This document shows positions 12,201 through 23,400 of a stretch of 64,000 nt of DNA, piece after piece. The translations under genes were made by a program, and so were the position numbers. Below the pieces are notes generated by a model. That model was not told the DNA's origin and did not search any database. It saw only the letters and a program-made list of their open reading frames with translations. This DNA is from Pyrenophora tritici-repentis. Its lineage: Eukaryota; Ascomycota; Dothideomycetes; Pleosporales; Pleosporaceae. Where the stretch lies: contig NC_089393.1 in NCBI RefSeq assembly GCF_003171515.1, forward strand, positions 806,001-870,000, in the 5' to 3' direction. The stretch's first letter is position 1. Every line of letters begins with the position of its first letter.

Positions 12201-12961
12201 TACCTGCACCCATACCCAAGCCGAACTAACCCAGCAAGGCAAGACCCATATTAGACGATAGGGCTGAAAAATAGCCAGGGGGGGGGAAGGCGATCCAGAC
12301 AGGGGGGGCCCTACGGTATGTCCACGTCATCCCATAGCAACTCCACAATGGCGCAAGCCAAGGTGAATCAGCCCGGCCAGACTAGGCCAGGTCACGCCAC
12401 ACGAAGGCGTAAAAATAGAAGTCTAGTGTACCGTAGAGCTTCCCACCCTCTCGTGTTTATGGGGTGAAGAAGCCCAGGAATAGGGGAAAAAGAAAAGTAC
12501 AGAAGAGGAGGTGGGAAGAATGAAAGAGGGAGGGATGTGAGAGCAAACAGCCGAGCCCCATGCATCTACACACCATAAGGCTGGAAGCAAAAAGCAACAG
12601 GATCTTCAGCCCACATCCCGGAGAGGCAAAACGGGGGTGATCATCTTTGCTTGCAAAAGTCATGTCAGGCCAAACAACACCAAAAACACCACTATGAGCG
12701 AATAAACTTTTGGATTTCGTGAGTTTTCGAGCAATAAGCGTCTAGGTGTCTATATATGCAAGATTCTAAGCATTCCAAATATATAACCGACACGTTAGTA
12801 CACCCTACACATCATCAATCTATACCGCACACACAGCACCAGCATATCTGCTCCCAAACACATCCTTTTTCCATTTTATTTTAGACACCCCTCTCAAACC
12901 AAACCGAACCCAATACCAATGCCAGTCAAAGCCCCATTTTGTGTATCATGCTCTCACGTTC
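9211..12961. other. Gene-poor, partly AT-rich region
   Basis: About 3.7 kb with no supported gene. The part from roughly 9880 to 12250 is AT-rich with only short frames that lack recognisable motifs. It could be a strongly mutated repeat relic, but I could not identify terminal repeats or transposase motifs. The last few hundred bases before 12962 should contain the 3' untranslated region of the GPI-protein gene. Confidence 0.45.
12278..12308. repeat. Paired G runs (G9 and G7)
   Basis: A run of nine G (12278-12286) and a run of seven G (12302-12308) lie 15 bases apart in otherwise AT-rich intergenic DNA. Confidence 0.7.
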
Positions 12962-13652
12962 TCACAAAACTGCAACCATCATACCAGCAACAACAGCGGC
13001 GAGTCCGAATTCAACCTTGCCGGCAGCACCAGTAGCCTCAGGGGCATTACCGGAGGGCGTGGCGGCAGCAGTAGGCTTGGGTCCACCGGTGGCCATGGGG
13101 ACGGTGCTGTTGCCGCCGGAGCTGTAGCTGCCGCCAGTCGGGTACATGGCGACGAGGGTGGAGCCAGCGGTGCCGGCGGAGATGTAAGCAGAGGCGACGG
13201 CGGAAGCGGAAACGTAGCCGGACTTGATGTCGGTGGATGCTGTGAGGCATGTTAGTAATTATATTCTTAAGAAGAGGAAATCCCATCGATAACATGTTGC
13301 CGATTGCTGTAACATCTTTCCACTGTAAAGTAGGTGGGGGATCATTCGTCCCCACACTCGCCACCCACCCAAACAGACAGACGGATAGCCACGAAGGACA
13401 AACAAGGAGCAGCTTACAGAGCTTGACACCAGCGTTATTGCAGATATCCGCAAGCGCTTCCATAGCAGCCTGCGCGTCGCCACCACAAATACCAGAAACC
13501 TTCTCGCTCAGGTCCTTGGCACTGCACACGGTCTTGACGTCCGATGGGTCCTTGAACTGGTTGACGGCGCCGAGGAGGCAGCCGGGGGGAGAAGCGACAG
13601 CGAACTGAGCGAGTGCGAAGAACACAGCAGCGAAGACGGTACTGCCGAGCAT
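12962..13652 (-). CDS. Small GPI-anchored secreted protein
   Basis: Two exons: 13652-13418 and 13239-12962, separated by a 178-base intron (GTAAGC donor, CACAG acceptor), giving 170 residues. The first 20 or so residues are a classical signal peptide ending near AVAS. The mature N-terminal half holds four cysteines (in PPGC, TVC, GIC and DIC) and is acidic to neutral. It is followed by a Ser/Thr/Gly/Ala-rich stalk and a C-terminal hydrophobic tail (VEFGLAAVVAGMMVAVL) typical of a GPI-attachment signal. Such proteins sit in the fungal plasma membrane or cell wall. It has only half the eight cysteines of a CFEM domain, so I do not call CFEM. The function is unknown. Confidence 0.8.
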
Positions 13653-14638
13653 ATTTGCAGTTTATTAAAAAGGTGGGGTTATTGGTGTTGTAGTGGTGGT
13701 TTATTGTTGTTTGTTAGGTGGCGTGGAGTGTGGTGTGTAGAAGAGCGGGACTGTCGTGTGGTATTAACGATAGTGTAGTCTTAAAGAGTGACTATAGAAG
13801 ATAACAAAAGAATGTATGGGTGCAGAACAACAGTGAGAGTGTTGGTGAAGAGAAGAAGAGGCCTCTAAGGGTCTCAACTGAAGCTGGTCTCCAAGGGGCT
13901 TCGTCAGCCTGGCCCAAGCCTCATTGGGGTATGTTTCTAATTTAACTCACGCTACCACGTTAGTCAGGAACACCAGAGTTTCGAAACAAGCACGTGACTG
14001 GAATTGATTGGACGGGTACCTGCATACATTGAACAACGTTGCGCGCGCCGATCTGAGTCGTGTTTCACAGTCGATGCTGTTATATCTACTTAGGTTTGAG
14101 CATTGTGCTTTTTCCTGCCCGAATGACAATCTGGTTTGTCCGGTGTCTCACAGGACTTGCCCTCCATTTCTTGCTGCTTAGAAGCAATAATATACAAAAG
14201 AAACCTCGCTATTCCCTCGCGTATTGCTATAAGGGAACACAATCTGAAGCGAGGCGCAATCAACGCATTACAAAGGTATACTCGCAAAACAAAATGCCTG
14301 CTTTGAACCCGCCAATATACGGTCAGGGCATAAGCACTGGAGTCGGAATCCAAATCGACTCGCGGAAAGGCAATTGCAAACCACCCCATGTAATGCAAGA
14401 TGGTTCTGAAAATCACATTTTATCCTTACAGCAGATATCCAATCTGCGCAAGCAAGCACCGGCCAGCGGGTTCTCTCAAAACCCATTAGCCATGCCGTAA
14501 AGCGCCGTAAACTCCGTCGCTAGATATGTTACATGCAGCGCAGTAATAAGACAGAAAGATGAGAGGGTGGGACGAAAGAGGGAGAGGCATGGAGGTCGGG
14601 TACGTCGTAATAGAGAGCGTAAGGTTGAGGTGTCGAGA
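13653..14638. other. Intergenic, no gene recognised
   Basis: Promoter side of the GPI-protein gene and 3' side of the DENN gene. Open frames on both strands are short and mutually overlapping, with no motif I recognise. Confidence 0.5.
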
Positions 14639-17600
14639 TCATGAGGTTTGTATCTGAGGTGGGGCATCGCCGTTGGGTCCGAGCATCGAAGGAATCGGCT
14701 TACGGCGTGCCTTCGAATTGGGGACGCGTGGGACGCCTTGAATGACGCGAGGCTCTTTCATGAGTGTGGGGTCGAGCTTTGCGGGGACTGTGGCAACGTT
14801 AGCATGATTAGGATGGAGAGCCGGGGGAAGCGTACTTCTGCTGACTACAGCACGGTAATCACCTGGGAAACGCGAGTTTGGCGGGGTTGCAGATGCAGTG
14901 CGCCAGAGGTGATCAGAGGTGTCAGACAGGAAGTCCACCTTCGACTTATAGAAGAATGATGACTTCCCGCGGTTTCGCTTCGCCAGGATGACCTCGTCGA
15001 AGAGTTTGATAGTAGGATCATGCGCTGGTTTGCTCTCGCGTTCGTGAATGAACTCGTTGAAGGCTTGAGTCTGTTGGAGGGTTGTGATGTACTGCACATT
15101 CTCCGGCGGCAAGCTCTTGACAAAGTCATCCATCTTGAATTGGTAAATCATACCAGACTTCTTGCGATCGCCAGTAGCCGGGATGAGATAGCGTCGGTAC
15201 GTGTAGAACAGGCTAGCAAAGCACCGTACAAAGGACGCACGCACTTGATCTGGACGGAAGGCTGTAGGGCAAACGATGCAAATCGTATCCACACATCGAC
15301 CATGGGCGTACGTACTGCAACCTACATGTTGTTAGCAAAGCGGATCGCGCTAGAAATACGTGAAACTTACCAGTACAACGGTATAGTCCATCATCAGACT
15401 TTTCTTCGCATACTGAGCACACGGCCTTGTCTTCGTTTGGTCTCCATTGCAGACAATGTCCTTCTTGCCACTGGGTTGTGGCAGTATTGCGAACCTGCTG
15501 CGTAGCCATGCCAGGCATGATTGTCGACGCTGCTAGTGTAGACTGAGCGTAGACTGATGGCGCATAGGAAGATCCTGCCCTAACCTCCTGACTAAGCGAA
15601 GATGTTGATGCGCTCTGCGCATGGCCGAGGAATGGCTGTGAAGGGCGCCGAAGCGGGGGTACACGCTCGAAACCGAACTAGGAGCGTTAGTAAACGCACT
15701 ATTAGAATGACGGCACTGAGTAAACTTACCGATGAACTTCGGCGGCTTGAAGTCTCGAAATGGGCTGAGCGCTTCTCACGCAGGTTAGCTTGTAGTGCGT
15801 AGCCCGAATCACTGCGTGAGATGGGCGTGCTTGGCATGGGCGGGAATACCGTGGATACTGGCGAGATCTTGGGCGAAGGTGGCGAGTTGTGTGTTTTCAT
15901 GGTGGCTGCCGTGGATGGCCTGTCATTTCCACGACTCGAAACGCCTGACTGCAGGAAAGCGTTATAGATTAGAGGCCTAGAGCTGGGCGGTCCAACGATA
16001 GTACCAAATGATGCCGAGTTGAGACCAACATAGTTTTGAACCGTAGAGGGATGTGCCCTGTGTGAAAACACGTTGGGATTTTCGGAGGCAAATGTATCGA
16101 ATGGGAAAGCTTCTACTGCGTAAGCAGGGGGTCCAGTAGGTACACCGTATCGCACATGATGGGGTGCAGATTGCTGAAGTAGTGACATGAGCTTCCGTCG
16201 CTGTTGACGGGGTAGAGGTGGTGGAGGAGGGCCGTTGGACACTATGGAGTCAGCATCAAGGTCGATGAGTACATAGTCGTCATCGGGGTAGTCGGCGGGC
16301 TCATAGCGGCGCTCGATACCCACGATGTATGGACATGGTGCCTCGATCGTTTGGACCAGGCGTGCGGGCAAGACAGGGATGAAGACACCTGCCCATTGGA
16401 AGGGGTACAGGAGGTTGGTGATGGCCAGACTCGCAAGATGCAACATGGCCGCGTGGGAGGAAAGGAGAATGATCCTAGCTTCAGAGAGGACGTATTCGAA
16501 TAGGGTGACGATGTTGGGAATAGACATGCATCGGAAGAGGGCGTATATGTCGATATTGCGGGATCCAGGCAGCTCGTTGACTGCCTCCTTGCGAGCATAC
16601 ATGCGAAGCTCTCGGATAGCCAGTTCAACCTGTGTAATGGATGTAATCGGACTAAGAGCTTCCGCACACAGATTGACAACATATCGCTCGAGCGGCTGCC
16701 ACATGCCCACACGCGGTGAGCTGGCTGGAACGCGAAGAATCGCGCCAGTAGTCATGGGGACCACAACAGCCTTGAGCCATTCTTTCCAAAAGGGCGTCAA
16801 ACTAGCATCTCGTCCCATGACACCGTAGGCGCGAGGTATCCAGAGACCAGTTTCTCCATCGGTTAGACCTTCGATCTTGGAAGCTGCACCATGTCTTACG
16901 GGCCGAAGCAGATCCGTCATAAGCTGGATCTTTTCCTCTACCGCCCCAATTTGGTCGTCTAGTTCGTCGCGCTCTTCGGAGTCCGGGGCGACCGATGGGA
17001 GCTTGGTCAGGAGCTGTGATAGTTTCGCACGCTCCAGTGCAAGACGCTCACCTAAGCTACTAGCCAATTCGCGCTCTTCTGGGTTCATGTGCAAGTTACG
17101 CCATTCTTCACACTGGCGCTCGAGCCCTTCGGCCGCGCCGGCGTTCAATGGCAGCCAGACAATGATGCAAATGCCGTAGAGCTTAGACCCATCGCCATTG
17201 GTCATGGCAAATCCATGCCACTGGCTCTTCGGTCGCTCGTCGGACGAGACAACACTGACATCATCCGGAAAAGCAAACATGGGCACATAGTCAGGAAAGG
17301 GATTCCGCCTCTTCAGTTCTTCCACCATGTTCCTTGGCGGATATCGATCAAGAAGGACGGGCTCGTAGCGACGAAGCAGAGGGTGCATATCAGGCTCCGG
17401 CGCAAAGGGCTGTGGGGCGGGGATGACCGAGTTGTAGCCGGACATGCGTCTGGACGTTCGGATAGAAGCTGGATGCCTGTCAGTGAATGGTCGTTCAAAA
17501 AGTAAGCAACCCATGCTAGACCGGGGGCACAGCCCATGCAAAACGCCGCGGGGCGTAAAAAGTTAAGTTGACTTACACTGTCTCGCTGTTGACGACTGTC

Positions 17601-18207
17601 GTTTCAGGCTACTCTGCATAGTCGAGATGCGGCGGCGAATGCTACCGACGCCAGATCTGACGTTGTTGCCATCGTCGGGGTTGGTCTGAGAGACGCGCTG
17701 GGGTCGTGGGCGAGGCGGGCGAGTGGGGGTGGATCGGGACTGTTGCGCAACACCAGCAGTAAACTGAATTTCCTCGAGGAAGGAATCGCGCTCTGAAGCA
17801 AACTTGCGCAGCGCAATGTCGAACTCTTGGTCACTCAGGCCGGAGCCGCCAAGCTGGAATCCCTTGATGGTGGCACTGCTCCGGTTGCTCGCAGTCGGCT
17901 TTGCCTCTGGGCCAATGATTGTGCCGACCGACTGGCGGTTCTCACTATATCGGTTCCGCGATCTCTGGCGTGTGCGGTCGCCCTGGGGCAGGCCGTCCTG
18001 TGAGGTTGGGCGAATGGAGTCGGTCTCGAGGGCGCGGTCTTCCTCAATGGTCTCGTCAACCGAGGGTTGTGCGAGCGACGAGGTGACAATACTTGTGCTC
18101 TGAGCACGGTCGTCGTAGACTTGCGAGGACTCAATGCCGGATATGAAGAAGTAATCGGCCAGCGGGGTCGACGACTGCTCGGTGGTGGAGGTGGGAGCGG
18201 GGGCCAT
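14639..18207 (-). CDS. DENN-domain protein with internal zinc finger
   Basis: Five exons on the minus strand: 18207-17577, 17468-15730, 15677-15371, 15321-14836 and 14787-14639. Introns are 108, 52, 49 and 48 bases, and the product is 1103 residues. The start at 18207 has a near-perfect CCACCATGG context; another ATG lies nine codons upstream. Order of parts: disordered N-terminus (1-210), upstream DENN region (about 222-330), a coiled stretch, core DENN (about 480-600, with the RIILLSSHAAMLHLASLAI type segment), a disordered linker, a zinc finger of pattern CxxC-x10-CxxC, HxxC, CxxC near 877-915, then downstream DENN (about 917-1000). DENN proteins are exchange factors for Rab GTPases in membrane traffic. 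A PHD/C1-like zinc module between core and downstream DENN is notable. The 48-base last intron is in frame, so an unspliced form would also be translatable. Confidence 0.85.
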
Positions 18208-20837
18208 GGTGGCAGATGGGCATAGGATATCCAAAAAGATGGCAGTTTAAGGAGCGTGGGTTGGAATCGCAGTCAGGGCGTGTATGGGCGTCAAGTCGCC
18301 TTGTAGCTCTAGGTCATTAGGGATTGGACGCCAGCTCCAACGGGTGTTCGTGACGGGTGGGCGCAGGGCTTATGCACGGCAAGCCAAAGTGTGTGCGACG
18401 GGGACACAGAAATGCGGCTGCACGGGCGCGCGCGTTGCAAAGATTTGAATTTGGTGAAGCAGGCCAGGGCAAACGAGTTGATCAAACAGCAGGTCGCGAA
18501 CGGGTGGTGTGTCGGTGGGCAGGGAGAGTGCGCGTGGAGTGCTCGTGGTTTGCAGCTAATGGTTGCTTGCTGCGGGCAAAAGAGTGGATGGGGAGGAGGG
18601 TAGGCGGAGAAGGGTTCATCAGTCAGTGCACAGCGCGCTCGGTCACAAGCACTTTCAAAAGGACTGGCGTCCGGGTTGGAGCAAGGCAGTAAGGCAGCTA
18701 ATCCACTTTGACTGTCGTCGCAGGGCTCACGCCCGCTTGCGCTCTTATCGCACTGGCACTGCCAGACAGCCGTCTAGCGCAAAACAGCTCCCGCGTTGGA
18801 ATCCCCCCTCCCCCTCTCGGCCTGGACCGGACTGCTGCACCTCTGAATGCAGTCGACCTGTCATTCAGTCGACGCGAGTCTGTCAATGCAAGGCACTGCC
18901 GCTAGTCTCGAGCCCCGATTAGACTTTACCTGGCACTTTTGTTCTTTGCAGGCGCCTCGGGCAGAGAAGCCGCAGCCAGATACGACACAAGACAGAGGCA
19001 GTTGTTGCGTGCATGTTGTGTGTCCACTGTGCCGGCCTTGCCTTCCCAAGCCCAAGACCCTGTCGGCTCGGAAAGCACGACCAGCAACCAGCACGACCAG
19101 GGGGTTGCCCGGCATGGATTGGGAAGGCACGGCCTGACGCCTTTCCTCTTTGGGCCCCTGTGGGATTGCCAGAGCGCTGAAGCGGGATTGGCTTCTAGCT
19201 ACGCATTGGCTGCTTGTCCTCGCCGGCTTGCGTACTCAGGGGTCATCAGATGGCCGCCCGCAACCAGCACGACTTTACTGCTGTTATTAGATACAAGCCA
19301 CATAGGAAAGATGCATTGTGCTGTGTGTGTAATCTGCTTGTGTTTCACATAATATCTACACCACGCATACCTACGCATACGCCGTACCTCACCTTGCAAC
19401 CACGGCAGGAAATAGGGGCAGTTATCCTGTGTACCGTGTACACTGCTATGCTATGCTGTCCGCACTGCACATCTCCAGCGCGCGAGACCAAAAAAAAAAC
19501 ACCAGGCCCCACCAACCCTGCAAATACCCGCACACCAATCTCGATCCCTACATACTTACGCCCCCTCCCCCTCGATCGCTATCAAATGTCCCCCTACCGA
19601 ACACCATGCTTGTTGCCGCGCGCACAGAAATCGTGAACTGCTGTCTACCGTAGCCGCATCGTCAAGCCTTGCCATGCATATGCATAGCTGGTCCCGTCGC
19701 ACTGTCGTGTACCCTGACCATCCTCTATAAACCATTGCCGTTTCAAACTGGTGGCCTGACGGTACAGAAACGACCAATGTCTTCCCATGCATCATCTGCT
19801 GCCGTCTCCGTCTTGACTTCTTGACCTCGTCTTGGGGGCTTGCGAATCCGCTCGGCCACTCGACGGATAGAGGGCATGGCCATGTCGATCCCGCTACGGG
19901 AAGCCGACAGCAAGGGAGAGAATTTCTTCAATCGTCATGGCGTGGCTAAGCGCGTCATTCCATCTGACAGCTATCCCCTCCCTAAGCCAAGTGCCAGCAC
20001 ATACGAGCAGCAATATCCCCTCTCTGCGCATCCTCCGCGTTTGCGTCAAAATCCACTTACCGTGGCCGACGCATCACACGGCAGTCGACCCCTTTACGCC
20101 TCTCCACCAACATGCGTAACCCTTTGACGATCCCGAGACCCTCTACCAGTTCGAAGCTTGTCTACACCCGTGATTTCTGCCTGCCACATCTGTGCTGTGC
20201 CTGAATCCGTGCCTAGTCCGGGGTACCTAGTCATCGTGCCGTCCTTTGCGACTCGAATTGGCTGTCTTGTATCGCTCTTTCTGCTTTTCTTTTCTTGACC
20301 TGTCAAATTGCTTGGTCTAAGACACAAGGCTACATTCGCTTCTCCAGAATAATTGATTCCGTGCTTCGACGTGCATTCAATGCGGTAGTGGCAGACGCTG
20401 TGTTTGCTTTTCTTCGCTTGCCGATCCGACCAGGGACCCCATCCCTATCCCCGTCATCTGTATCGAGAGTACCCACCTGCTGTACAACATCTCTTTGAAA
20501 GGCAGGTTGTGTTATAGATTGACAGGGCAATCTCCGGTAAAGTCCTATCGAGCCCTGTACATATAGCTCAAGTGCAAAACACTTGAGTCTGGCGTGCGCA
20601 TAACCATCGTCCTGAGTTTGCTCTTCCGCCTTTGGTCATGGATACAAGGACATATCCAATCATGCTGTAAACCAGGCTCTTGGTCGTCTTGGACCTAGCC
20701 AACAAAGGCAAGCTCCTTCATGTAAGATCGACCTCTTGGAAACCCCAGGTACGAGCGTCAAAACTTCCGATCGGAAATATTAGAGCCGTAGTCATATTGA
20801 AGCGCGCCACGTAAACTTTATCGAAAAAGCGACAGCC
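18208..20837. other. Long intergenic region upstream of DENN gene
   Basis: About 2.6 kb without a supported gene. It contains the promoter of the DENN gene (starting at 18207) and the 3' side of the TRAPPC13 gene. Many short frames occur on both strands, but none shows a recognisable domain or a consistent splice model. Confidence 0.5.
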
Positions 20838-22197
20838 TCAGCGCCGGGCTGTAAGCCATCCAGTGCTGAGGGAGCCCCTGTCCCCCAGCGCACTCCGCCA
20901 CTGAATCGCAAGCTGTCCCAAGACTCTTTTGTTATCTTCCGTTACAGAATCCGGCATGTCGTCATCGTCGCCAGCCTGGTGCTCCAGCAGGAACGCTACC
21001 TGCACCACATCACGCGGGCTCAGTATCGGCGCATTGAGCCCAGCGGATTGCATGTCCCAATTCAGCGACCTGGATCTGAGAGGTGGTTTCGGGTTCACAT
21101 TGACGGTCTGCTGGGTGTCAGTAAGGGTTTGATGCTGACGAGGGACATGGTTGTTGTGAGCGTATTAGAAATAGAAAGAGCGAGATAGTGCCGGGATCTA
21201 CAGATGTCCCCGGACCGGGCTTGCGATCGAGCTACTGATTGAGCTCGAAACGCGCAAGCGCCTCTGGAGTCATGGAAAACCGAAAAGCCCTATGACTCGT
21301 TTACGATAGATGACAACTCAATGGAGGGCACGAATCATGGACTTTGCAGAGCACTGACGTACCTCTAAACACACTGCGGCTTCCCCCATATTTTCCAACT
21401 GCGCCTCTAGAAGGTATCTAGAAGATCCATTCCGGTGGCCCATTTCTCCCGCTTTCGTCCTAACACTGAGTAGCTGCTGCGCCACGAATTGGTAGAGTTT
21501 GCGAAAAGTCCTGACTCTGCCACTAGCCGCTTTTCCTTCTCCTAGAGCTGTCTCCATGTATGTGACCGTCACTGCCAAGACATGATTCCCATCTTCCTTG
21601 AGCTCGAACCTTAGGATGCGCTGTAGGGATTCGCCTGGGCCGGGGGAGACACCATCATCTTCTCCTGACAAGCCAGAAAGGTCTAGCGGTGAGCCTGTAG
21701 GGTTGGAAGGCGTCTGCATGTCGCCTTGAATCCGCACACCGCTTATTGCTTTTGCATTGTCCGATGGATCGAGTTCGTTATTCGCGCATAGCGTACAGGA
21801 GAATGTCTCGCCAACGTAGGCACTACCAAACGCCTCAGGGAGGTTCAGCGCTGGGCTGAGGATGAACTGATCGTTTGCATCATTTTGTGACGGGTACGCG
21901 AGCGAAGCTCTGGGCGATATGCCCAGGCTCTTGGAGTTTGGGAGAGGATATTGTGTCGCAAGAGAAGGGCGGGATAGCCTGGGGACACCATCAGTAATTG
22001 CGAACTTCAGGATCTGCGATACGCTGCACACTGAGGTCCGTGAATATGAGATCATGTTCAGACGCCTCACGATTTGTCGCGAAGACAGCTCTCTGTCCAG
22101 GTTGTGACAAGGGGCATACTCACCGCAGAACCTTTAGGCTCACTGAGTGCGCCGTCTTGAGGGAGTCGCCCATCGCGTGCCCTCGCTGTTGCGCCAT
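20838..22197 (-). CDS. TRAPP complex subunit 13-like protein
   Basis: Three exons: 22197-22124, 21978-21363 and 21110-20838 (introns 145 and 252 bases), giving 320 residues. The N-terminus HSVSLKVLRLSRPSL matches the conserved start of TRAPPC13 (DUF974). It is followed by the ALNLPEAFGSAYVGETF block, a conserved beta-sandwich with SYxE-type segments, the FRKLYQF segment and LEAQLENM. The C-terminal segment LGQLAIQWRSALGDRGSL corresponds to the family's closing motif. TRAPPC13 belongs to the TRAPP tethering/exchange complex at the Golgi. The family in animals is around 400 residues, so this form is shorter. The second intron's acceptor is the least certain junction, because three in-frame CAG/CAG choices lie close together. 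It is divergent to the SET-domain gene, with 256 bases between starts. Confidence 0.82.
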
Positions 22198-22453
22198 GTT
22201 TGTGGCAATCGTGTTGCAAGCTCGCTCGACGTGTGACGAAAGTCAGCCAGCTGTGAGCTGAAGCTTGAGTGGGGCACAACTCCAGGGTCCAAGAGCCGGA
22301 TGCGCGGATTTAGCGCGGCGATTAAATTTTATGCAGGTCGTCGGGAATTCCATGAAACATTGTGGCAACAATCTTAGTAGCCGATACTTATACTTACGAA
22401 GAATTCTATTGGTGTTCATTGCTTGCATAGAGTCGACGCATCTGTTTCAAATC
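22198..22453. promoter_or_regulatory. Shared promoter of TRAPPC13 and SET genes
   Basis: 256 bases between two divergent start codons. No specific binding site is claimed; the arrangement alone implies a bidirectional promoter. Confidence 0.5.
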
Positions 22454-23232
22454 ATGCATATTCCACCTGATCATGCTGATATTCAGCTTCAGCGATGTCC
22501 GGATCTAGTCATAAAGAGCGATACACCAAAAGGTATGCTCTGCTCTTTCTAACATATCATGTTATGGTTGTTGAGACATTCTGACGGAATGGCAGGACGT
22601 GGTGTGTTTGCAACAAACAACATATTAGCGGGTACCATCATAGACATCTGTCCAGTCTTGGTTCTAGGAACAGAAGAGAACAAAGAGCATATAGAAAAGA
22701 CCTCGTTATACCATTATACTTAGTACGTGCGCCTATCCTTCTTGGCTTTACATTAAGTTATGCAAACTTTTTGCATATCAACCGCGCGCTGAGATAAATG
22801 GCTTCAGGGTCTTCGTTGGCAAGAGCCTATCTCAGGGCAAGGTTGATACTCTGAGGACAACACAAAGGTCCAAGATCGATACAAACTCTGACTCTCCTCA
22901 GCAACTGGCCAATCAAGGATATGAACGGTAACAATCAAACTGCTCAAGCTGTCATCTTTGGGCTGGGTAGCATGTTCAATCACTCTACCCAAGAGCAGAA
23001 TGTGGGTTGGATGCGAGACCTCGGGCGGCAGATTATTACGTACCGAGCTTTAAGAGACATTCGCAGAGGGGAAGAACTATGTAAACGAAAGTCCTGTATT
23101 CATGTCTGCGGGATACTAACACATCTAGGCATCTCATACGGAAGTCACCTAACCTTCAAAGACGCAGATCCTGTACCTCCCACGCCACCTGAAGAAGAGC
23201 TCGAACAACTCCGAATGATGGAGCCATATTAG
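22454..23232 (+). CDS. Small SET-domain protein
   Basis: Four exons: 22454-22532, 22596-22722, 22902-23080 and 23129-23232 (introns 63, 179 and 48 bases), giving 162 residues. The joined protein shows the landmarks of a minimal SET domain in order: KGRGVFATNNI near the N-terminus, a central YHYTYNW segment created by splicing, GLGSMFNHST for the cofactor-binding NHS motif, and GEELCISYG at the place of the usual ELxxDY motif. The C-terminus is acidic and Pro-rich. SET domains transfer methyl groups from S-adenosylmethionine to lysines on histones or other proteins. The substrate cannot be told from sequence, and the small size without pre- or post-SET cysteines suggests a stand-alone enzyme. 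The start codon is my choice; the frame is open further upstream to 22265. Confidence 0.78.
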
Positions 23233-23400
23233 AGTAGTAGCTGTTAAAAGTACAAAAAGCACTGCAGTCCAACGACTGAGTTTCAACGCTTGCAAATGGG
23301 CCATCAAATTAAGACACGACGTTGTAGGAGACGTGGCCTTCGTTGGGCAAGTGACACCCACACCATGCTCTACAACGCTGGATAAAAGTAAAGAAAAGTC

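Noticed and set aside
12962..13652. CFEM domain in the GPI-anchored protein
   Set aside because: Only four cysteines are present, and the eight-cysteine CFEM spacing is absent.
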